Part shown: positions 20,781 to 27,459 of the stretch, in pieces | Layout of the letters: the number at the start of each line of letters is the position of its first letter | Numbering within the stretch: the stretch's first letter is position 1 | NCBI GenBank assembly: GCA_910592205.1 | Contig: CAJVPJ010000352.1 | Location: 1 to 27,459, forward strand | Length of the DNA stretch: 27,459 nucleotides | Direction: 5' to 3' | From: Paraglomus occultum | Taxonomy: Eukaryota > Glomeromycota > Glomeromycetes > Paraglomerales > Paraglomeraceae | Position numbers and translations under genes: made by a program | The notes under the pieces: generated by a model | What the model was told of the DNA's origin: nothing | Database searches by the model: none | What the model saw: only the letters and a program-made list of their open reading frames with translations

Positions 20781-22339
20781 GATTGTGATGGATCAAGCCA
20801 CATGACTCTTCCTTATACTAAAGAAAGATTCCATAAGAATTTATGAATAACTAAATACGTCATAGCACGGCTGTCTTGATAACGCTATGTCTTGATTGTT
20901 TCGTCTTTGGAAATATTATCGTTTTCCTTGCGGAACCTAATCCCCAATAATAGCATGTTTATCATTATTCCTGTATGCGTGCAGACTCAGAATGTAGAAG
21001 AGAGAAGTAATTCACTCCTGCTATTTTACTGAGAGACGACCTTAAAACGTCACACTTTTATTTGGCGTGGTTTGCTTTGTTGTTAAAATAAATATTTTTC
21101 AGTCATTCTTTGGTTTTGATTACACGTTGTAAATACTTTGCGCGTCGCGTACCGCAGTACCTGTTAAATTAAGCAAATTGTGTACACCTTTTCACGTTGG
21201 GGAGGATAACTCACATTATATCTTTATTATTCAGAATAGCTTTATAGTTCACAGTTATAGCAATAGCATTTTTATTAATACAATAAATATAATGAAGCGC
21301 AGCGTACCAAATACGCTTCTCAAACATGTGTTAATAAAGGAAATAAAGATACTTAAACAAAGTTATATTAAAAATTTATCTACTTTGTGTGTTAACGACA
21401 GTAATAAAGGTTCTGTCATGTTGACATTATTCTCGTTTTAATGATAAATGAATCTTGGATATTATTGTTTCTCGCGGCGAATTAATCAACTAGCAATTTC
21501 CGATTTGGTTATGACTTATTACCTCTCTCTAAAAATTGTGTTCGTAATCGAAACGTTTGTAGAGACTGCTTAATATTATATAATAGAAACATGAAATTAG
21601 CATATTTATTAATACAGTTAGGAAAAGATTTCTGCAGTGCAAAAATTTGGTTTTAAAGCACTCCAAAAATTGATGTACAGTATAATTTAATTGTTTGTGT
21701 TTATAACTAACTTGATGAAAACTGTGATCAAGTGCCGCGTCGCTTTTGATTTTCCATTCGACTTTTACTATCATGTTAATTAGACTTCGCGTTGATAATG
21801 CAAACGATGACTATTCAACAGTCGAAGGTTGGGGCAACGTAGCCGTATGACCGGTTCGACAGAGTTGCTATTAAGACCCGACGACTTTAGGACAACAAAA
21901 GCTTTTTACAATGTTAGAAATGTGTATGCTTTGTGTCCGCCATGTATAAGCAACGACCTTTTAAAGGAAATTACTATGACCGACATTCAGCTTTAAACTG
22001 TTTTGGAAATGTCGTAATAAGACGAATGCATAATTATAAACATTAACATGTGCGATGCAGTAATACTTTGAAATTCTTTTCGGACTTCACTGTCTGCATA
22101 TGACGTCATATGCAATGCCTGTAGTACTACAATGTGATTGATTTACATAAATATATTGTTTCTGTGGCGCCCATACTCAACAGAATTAGCTTTGTTTGGA
22201 AGTTTATTTTAAGATTTTGACTGTACATTTATTTGCAATTTTAATTATTAACTCGATACATGAATAAATAATGTAATAATGGATGGTATGTATTAGTCAG
22301 TATACGCCTCATTCTATACTACGCTAACAACCACTACTA
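20781..22339. other. Intergenic stretch between MLH3 and the next minus-strand gene
   Basis: Holds the MLH3 promoter side (about 20781-21150) and the 3' flank of the gene at 22340. Open stretches at 21178-21441 (plus, alternative start) and 21529-21774 (minus) show no motif and look like chance in AT-rich DNA. Confidence 0.5.
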
Positions 22340-23515
22340 TTACGATGACCTCCCTACAGTCGTTCCGCTTTCAAGTAACGGATCCTCGGATGAATGCTGA
22401 TAGTCGGGCAAACTGAGCTGACTCCCCTCTCCAAATTCTTCTGCCAATTTCGCCCTCTCTCTCTCCTCCATGGCTTCCCTCTCCTTTTCCTGTTTCCTCT
22501 GTTCTTCGGGCTTAGTCAATACCATATCATCTGTAGCAATATTTTCTAGGATGTATGGTGTCACTACTCCTGGTGGAATAACAGACATCTTTTGCTGCCA
22601 TTTCTTGGCAATGTCTGGTGTTGGAATAGTCGTACTCTTGGCCCTCGCTAACCAGTCATAAAATGGATTGACATCTTCAGTTGGGGCAGCATCGCTGGCA
22701 TTTTCCACGGAAGGTGGCGGTTTAAGGAAACGAGTGAACGAATCAGGAATGACGTTTCTCCAACATTTCTCGAGAGCTTTGGAAATTTCGTAGAAGGATA
22801 AACCTGACTTGAGAACTAGCCGTTTTAATGGGGTTTCTTTTGCATCTTTTTTCGGATCTGTAGGTCGTATTTCCAGAAGCACTTCTGCCCATGGCAAATA
22901 GTCCGTCGCACAATTTTTCGGTTTATAGATTGCTTTGTCGCTCACGGCTGGATTTAGATTCTTTAATGTTTGTCCAAAGAGGTCGAACGTGAGTTTGACT
23001 GATTTACTGCTACTGGTGGAACTTGTGGATGAGGATGAGGATGAGGATGTGGATGTAGGCATGGATGTCGATGTGAACGTAGGTGTGAATGTGGGGTGTA
23101 CGGGTGCGAATGTGGATGTCGACACGGATGAGAATGTAGAGTTTGTAAAATGAAGAGGCATCCCCATTGGCATTGGACTAAGCTTGGGAGACGTCGACGG
23201 AGACAGTGGAGGAGAAAGTCCCTCATCCATCGGAACGTATTCTACGTTTATGTTCTCATGCTCAAGCATCCATTGGAGGATATCATGTCGTGTGCCGATG
23301 AATATGAATTTGGAGTGTGTGGGCGTTAGTATAATTCTTGTTAATTCTTGCGGAACGAACAGTCGTGATTCTGATTTTGCTGGATTCTCTATTAGAAGAC
23401 AATAAGTCGTGTTAGGAACGTTCTATCCAACACTATTATGTAGCATACCGTTCTACGTACCGTAAGCAAACCCATATCTAATCGTTCCTTTTCCAGTCTT
23501 GCTCTGTTTCTTCAT
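22340..23515 (-). CDS. Uncharacterised 367-residue protein, 2 exons
   Basis: Exon 1 is 23515-23461, starting at ATG (MKKQSKTGKG). Intron 23389-23460 has donor GTACGT, a CCTAAC branch-like site and acceptor CTAATAG. Exon 2 is 23388-22340 and ends in TAA. Phases join (G + AG gives Glu). The N-terminal 75 residues, with FVPQELTRIILT and KFIFIGTRHDILQWMLEHE, look like a compact globular domain. A Pro/Ser/Thr-rich low-complexity linker follows (about residues 80-135). The second half (LTFDLFGQTL ... PWAEVLLEIRP ... YEISKALEKCWRNVIP) is likely folded. The last about 70 residues are a charged Glu/Lys/Arg helix (KPEEQRKQEKEREAMEER) with an acidic end. I recognise no family, membrane segment or signal peptide. 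Function unknown; possibly lineage-specific. Confidence 0.8.
23018..23150 (-). repeat. Degenerate hexamer repeat encoding a Ser/Thr/Pro linker
   Basis: On the plus strand the unit GATGAG/GATGTG recurs (GATGAGGATGAGGATGAGG, then GATGTGGATGTAGG and GATGTCGATGTGAACG). On the coding (minus) strand it gives the Ser/Thr-rich linker of the uncharacterised protein. All lengths are in frame with the gene. Confidence 0.65.
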
Positions 23516-24257
23516 AGTTAGTAGTTTATGTAAGCCGCACTTGTAAGTATTCGGGTTTATTTGTGATAGTTATATTTTTCACGCAATGGGGATGTATTTA
23601 TATTGTTGTTAAAGCACCACGTGTCCACCTGCTTACCAAAACGACAACGCCACAAAATGAACACAAGAATATGTCTCGGTTATCCCGTTTTCTATTTTGA
23701 TTATCACAGAGAGAATCAATAAAAAGCTTAATACTTCCTATAGGTTGGACAAACTTTAAATCTTTTTGTCAGTATGAATGTTATATTCTTAGTAACAAAT
23801 ATTACTTGTTTATCCGATAACGTTTTACGCTATTCGATTATAGAATCATAGAGAATAGTGATACACCATTACTGTAACACATGACATGGGAATTTAAAAT
23901 AAATTTCGACAATGAACGTACGTCCAACATTCACTCGGCAGTTTGAGAAATTCCATGGAATCATTATTGAGCTCGGCGTTAAGAAATGGCACTAGGTTTA
24001 ATTTAGCATTCCATTCGCTTCAGTGTGAGATTTCTTTACCGCAGTACATACAGTGATCATAATATAAAGCGCAATTTATATTTGACTAATTTACTTATTA
24101 TTATTGGCTTATAATAATACATGTTTGATGGATTGCTTTTTTTAGAGTTGAAGGCATGAGTGCGTAATATTTCCAGATAGGTTAATACTAATGCAAATTT
24201 AGAACACTTTCACATTGAAGAGATTTGAATATTGTCGATCAAAAGCTTGAGTAAGTG
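23516..24257. other. Upstream flank of the uncharacterised gene
   Basis: AT-rich; presumed promoter region of the minus-strand gene starting at 23515. No ORF, RNA gene or repeat recognised. Confidence 0.5.
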
Positions 24258-24389
24258 CTATCGGTCTATCAAATGATCATTAACGCCAATCTCTTCCACT
24301 TTTGAATTTAGAGTTGGCCTTGGATGAGTGCACATGTCCCACAGAGTGTCATCATCACTCCCCACTAATGATGGTCCTCGGGCCGACAT
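24258..24389 (-). pseudogene. Short coding-looking fragment
   Basis: On the minus strand an ATG at 24387-24389 opens 43 codons with balanced, protein-like composition (MSARGPSLVGSDDDTLWDMC ... ending HLIDR) and a TAG at 24258. The frame is open upstream to about 24440, so it may be an exon or a fragment. Adjacent DNA to about 24700 also has interrupted protein-like stretches on the minus strand (for example DKRQRNLMGYMLSATYSFI). No family recognised. Confidence 0.25.
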
Positions 24390-25119
24390 TTGATATCTGA
24401 TATTCTTCTTTTCATGATAAAGTATCCTACTTAAGGGTTATCGCATTTCTAGACTAAAACCTTTCCGGCCCGTTACCATATATGTAGAAAGTGAAATAAT
24501 GGAAACCATAAAAGGGTGGTCCCGCATTCAAGTTCTAAACCTGTTCTTGGTTGTGAGTGCTTCTAAGATGAAAGAATATGTGGCACTCAACATATACCCC
24601 ATAAGGTTCCTTTGCCGCTTATCACTTGGAACAACATCTCACCGCAGACTGCGTCGGATACTATTATTGGATGTTACTACGTTCCAACAGTGACGTTTAG
24701 ACATCATAAATTGAATAGCGTGATATCAAAAAATGGTTGAAGGCAAAGTAGTGAATAACGCGGACTATTTGCAAATAATTACTGCACTTTTATAGCCGTG
24801 ATTTTGGTCTGTATATGATTTATTGTTACAGACGGTAGACTATTAATGACTAAATACATCACTAAGACATTGAACTGTGACTATCATTTTGTTATGATGT
24901 ATAGAACTAATTATAATAATATAATTGATAATAATACGGCAAATTTTCGTGTAACGGCATAAATTTTGGCACATTCCAAACATCTCTTTAATCCGAGAAA
25001 TATTATAATGCTGGTCTATCAGCCATTGAAAAAAGCAAGTCGATCTGTCTTCCATCACGTGTTCTCGATTAACCAGCTGGCCTATAATATTCTCGTGTCA
25101 CGGATGCATCTGTGACGCG

Positions 25120-26081
25120 TTGACGGTGTTTTCGTCAAATACGCCTTCTCCATCACCCCGCTACAAAACTCATGGTTCTCTTCAACGACGCGACGTCCGA
25201 CGAGCGTGGGCTGTCCCAGGATGTCCTTTAACATTTCAGAAGTTATGGAAGAGAAATACGCCATCAACGCCACCATCAGAATTGCCGTCAACGATAAAGG
25301 AATACAATCGGAAGCCGCGGCCTCAGCTAGAGGAGTTCACCTGCTGAATCCTCCGAATCAAACCTAAGAAATGTATGAAGAGGTCAATGTTAAATATCAC
25401 GTAGCTACTGGCCGATACTACATTCTCGTCGATAGCAGTTCTTGTCTTCGGAAAAAGACATTGAATTGCGTAAACTTGGCCCTTAAAGCCTTTTTTTATT
25501 ATAACGCAATTACAAATTTTTCTCGTAAACTATATCCCAGCCATTGGTTTTCCTTATCCTTCATCGACGAGGCGGTGGACGAGGCTGGAGACATGTGCAT
25601 TTTAGTACACACTATGATGCATCAAGATTTTTCAATGAAATGAAGATCTCACTGCTATATCTCCACACTCATTTCTACGCGTCATACCTACACAACCAAT
25701 CGGCGTACATGGCAAGAAAGAAACCCCGCATCATCACAAAAAGCAAGAGAGACCTCCGACCTTTACATTTCGAACCGGGACGTGAACGGGTTATGAACAT
25801 TGGGGCTGAACAAAACCCTGTATTAAACTTGGTCCGAAATCTGGAACTTCAAGCATTCATTATACTGACAACTTATTAAGGAGCTCTGTGCTATATAAGC
25901 GTATAAACACTAAATCAAATGGAAACTAGGCCGCAAGATCAGAGTGTATGCTTTTGCCGCTTCTGACAATCTATTTCATGAAACAAACAAGAACACAGTC
26001 ATAATCGAAAGGCTTGAGAAGTTTGTTAGAAAATCATTCGACATCTACCAAACTTCAACTGGGCAAAAGGAAAACACTTAA
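25120..26081 (+). pseudogene. Multi-frame coding debris, unknown origin
   Basis: Protein-like stretches follow each other in shifting plus-strand frames. About 25208-25364 contains EVMEEKYAINATIRIAVNDK and ends at TAA. 25371-25643 (MYEEVNVKYHVATGRYYILV) is in the same frame. 25544-25879 lies in a second frame (GWRHVHFSTHYDASRFFNEM ... KKPRIITKSKRDLRPLHFEP). 25914-26081 returns to the first frame (KWKLGRKIRVYAFAASDN ... ERLEKFVRKSFDIYQ). Amino-acid composition is coding-like, but stops and frame changes break it. It could be one decayed gene, perhaps the upstream part of the Rep-like element to its right, or unrelated debris. I cannot name the family. Confidence 0.4.
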
Positions 26082-26146
26082 GCCGGTGCCAACAGAGATC
26101 GAACCGTTTTACCAAATAATCCTGTTTGAGAACATATTAATATTTT

Positions 26147-26391
26147 TAAATAAAACAAAACAAAACAAAATAAAATAAAACAAAACAAAATAAAATAAAA
26201 CAAAATAAAATAAAACAAAACAAAACAAAATAAAATAAAATAAAACAAGATAAAATAAAACAAGATAAAATAAAACAAAATAAAATAAAACAAAATAAAA
26301 TAAAATAAAATAAAATAAAACAAAATAAAATAAAACAAAATAAAATAAAACAAAATAAAATAAAATAAAATAAAATAAAACAAAATAAAAT
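26147..26391. repeat. (AAAAT/AAAAC)n pentanucleotide microsatellite
   Basis: About 245 bases, roughly 49 units, of A-A-A-A-Y, where the fifth base switches between T and C in an irregular order. The minus strand is T-rich and stop-free, producing artefactual Phe/Leu/Tyr-rich open frames that should not be annotated as proteins. Confidence 0.95.
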
Positions 26392-26452
26392 CCTGGGCTT
26401 ATTTTCACATAAGAATATCTCGAACGGTTCCGGCAGGCGTTCCCTATGCGAT

Positions 26453-26935
26453 ATGTTCAGAGCTTCGGTCAGGGCGGAGCACCATCTTGGTGCGAAGAGA
26501 ATGGCGCAGTATGACGACGGTGTCGTATCTGTCCCTCCCTCCTCAGTTCCCTGGTTATGTGAAGAGTCCTATGAATAGGCCGATGTCGCTGTATCTGTGG
26601 GGCCCGAGTCGTACGGGGAAGACTATGTGGGCCCGGTCTATCGGGCTATGCCTGGAAAAATCATCGATGGTAAGTCTTTGGCTTTTCACTTACTGACTTA
26701 GTAAGGATGATGTTGCCGTCACATGTATTGGCATACGATGCTGGACTTGGCCAGCTGGGATGACGAGGCGTTGTATCTGATTCTGGACGACTTTGAATGG
26801 GAGTTCACGCTGACGGACAAGTACCCGGAAGAAGAAGACTGTCCGTTACTGTTACGCACCCCCTCTGTGACATGTACCCTTTCGCATTGTTTAACAGTTT
26901 TGAGTTGTGTAATAACGATTATGATTAATTTTTAA
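26453..26935 (+). pseudogene. rep-like: Endogenous CRESS-DNA virus-like Rep (geminivirus/genomovirus type), helicase part, broken
   Basis: Recognisable superfamily 3 helicase motifs occur in order on the plus strand. Walker A is GPSRTGKT followed by MWARSIG (26601-26645). Walker B is in LYLILDDFEW (26771-26800), preceded by YWHTMLDL. EFTLTDKY follows (to 26824), then a basic KKK stretch and an LCNND motif C-like site (26905-26919). Together these are characteristic of Rep of geminiviruses and genomoviruses. Breaks: Walker A and Walker B are in different frames, separated by an insertion with stops (about 26646-26719, containing a GTAAGT...TTAG intron-like stretch). The B' region normally found between the DD motif and EFTLTDKY is missing. 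Two more frame changes occur after TDKY. No intact N-terminal endonuclease is seen. It is therefore a decayed, non-functional insertion. Rep in this family initiates rolling-circle replication; related fossils are known from fungal genomes. Confidence 0.82.
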
Positions 26936-26967
26936 ATTTATTTCGGAACAATGTAAATATTAATCTA

Positions 26968-27459
26968 TTATATATCTCCTCCATCAAATTCGTCTATCTC
27001 GGCCTCTTCTTTATTATCATTATTACCATAATGCCGTGATATCTCATTATTAATATCGTCATCGTCATCGTTGTCATTACCAAATTCGTTGTATTCAGTT
27101 TCATGATTATTATTTGATCTATTATCAACAAACTCATCTATATTATTATTGAACATGTATGCATCATCTTCAGAATGCTTATCAGGTTCTTCTTCTATAT
27201 CGTTGTAATTGGTATCGCGTACATCATCTGCACCGTCGTTGTCGTAGATGGTATCGCGTACATCATCCGCATCGTCGTCGTTGGAACGAGTATCGCGTAC
27301 ATCATCTGCATCGTCGTCGTTGGAACGAGTATCGCGTACATCGTCTGCATCGTCGTCGTTGGAACGAGTATCGCGTACATCGTCTGCATCGTCGTCGTTG
27401 GAACGAGTATCGCGTACATCGTCTGCATCGTCGTCGTTGGAACGAGTATCGCGTACATC
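26968..27459 (-). CDS. Acidic tandem-repeat protein, C-terminal part (runs off the right edge)
   Basis: One minus-strand frame is open from the window edge to TAA at 26968-26970 (163 residues plus stop). From the edge inward it starts with 13-residue repeats of the type NDDDADDVRDTRS. A transition follows (DNDGADDVRDTNYNDIEEE), then a non-repetitive Asp/Glu/Asn-rich tail (DEFVDNRSNNNHETEYNEF ... EAEIDEFDGGDI). This frame is preferred over the other open frames in the repeat because it alone continues past the array with the same acidic composition to a stop. The start and any N-terminal domain lie outside the window. Acidic repeats suggest a disordered, possibly ion- or protein-binding region; no family recognised. 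Confidence 0.6.
   Translation of the reverse strand, partial: DVRDTRSNDDDADDVRDTRSNDDDADDVRDTRSNDDDADDVRDTRSNDDDADDVRDTRSNDDDADDVRDTIYDNDGADDVRDTNYNDIEEEPDKHSEDDAYMFNNNIDEFVDNRSNNNHETEYNEFGNDNDDDDDINNEISRHYGNNDNKEEAEIDEFDGGDI
27212..27459. repeat. 39-bp minisatellite, six full copies plus a partial one
   Basis: Units begin (GTATCGCGTACATC) at 27212, 27251, 27290, 27329, 27368, 27407 and 27446, an exact 39-base period. The leftmost two units are the most diverged; those toward the right edge are nearly identical, suggesting recent expansion beyond the window. The period is 13 codons, so the acidic protein's frame is kept. Confidence 0.95.

Noticed and set aside
22935-23226. Asp/Val-rich plus-strand frame and His/Pro-rich minus-strand frame
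   Set aside because: Both are alternative readings of the hexamer repeat inside the uncharacterised gene's coding frame.
26078-26408. Open frames of about 100 codons (Phe/Leu/Tyr-rich) on the minus strand
   Set aside because: They are translations of the AAAAY microsatellite, whose T-rich strand cannot form a stop codon.
27195-27458. Open frame MYAILVPTTTMQT repeated on the minus strand
   Set aside because: It is a shadow of the 39-bp minisatellite; the acidic frame is the one that continues sensibly to a stop outside the array.
1-27459. tRNA, rRNA, snRNA genes and CRISPR arrays
   Set aside because: I looked for B-box-like sequences, U6-like starts and evenly spaced repeats with unique spacers; none was convincing. 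The 39-bp array is a simple tandem repeat without spacers.

Overview
The window looks like nuclear DNA of a filamentous, early-diverging fungus. It is AT-rich, and its genes have several short GT-AG introns, some with CTAAC-type branch points. It carries a LIM-RhoGAP of the fungal Lrg1 type and an MLH3 mismatch-repair gene. Long gene-poor stretches separate the genes. This style fits an arbuscular mycorrhizal fungus (Glomeromycotina, Rhizophagus-like), but that placement is inference; no rRNA or other clade marker is present.

Layout, left to right. 1-403 holds a broken zinc-ribbon/coiled-coil gene. 404-3398 is mostly non-coding, with a two-frame fossil at 1609-1945 and a doubtful small ORF at 2177-2491. 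3399-8272 (minus) is a complete 11-exon gene for a LIM-domain Rho GTPase-activating protein; its exon phases join cleanly into 1042 residues. 8273-15793 is a gene desert of about 7.5 kb with small repeats and hairpins. 15794-16858 (plus) is a single-exon F-box protein. 17584-20717 (minus, convergent with the F-box gene) is a complete 7-exon MLH3 of 889 residues with intact ATPase and endonuclease motifs. 22340-23515 (minus) is a two-exon gene for an unrecognised 367-residue protein. About 24.2-26.1 kb holds short coding-looking fragments in shifting frames. 26147-26391 is a large (AAAAY)n microsatellite. 26453-26935 is a broken copy of the helicase part of a geminivirus/genomovirus-like (CRESS-DNA) Rep gene. 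From 26968 to the right edge, on the minus strand, lies the C-terminal part of a very acidic protein made partly of 13-residue tandem repeats.

The intact genes are ordinary eukaryotic single genes and do not form a pathway. Lrg1-type GAPs act on Rho GTPases in polarity and cell-wall synthesis, F-box proteins usually recruit ubiquitin-ligase substrates, and MLH3 acts in meiotic crossing-over and mismatch repair. The most unusual part is the right end, 24.2-27.5 kb: a decayed CRESS-virus Rep helicase, a pentanucleotide microsatellite and a minisatellite-encoded acidic protein sit side by side. No intact novel multi-gene system was found.
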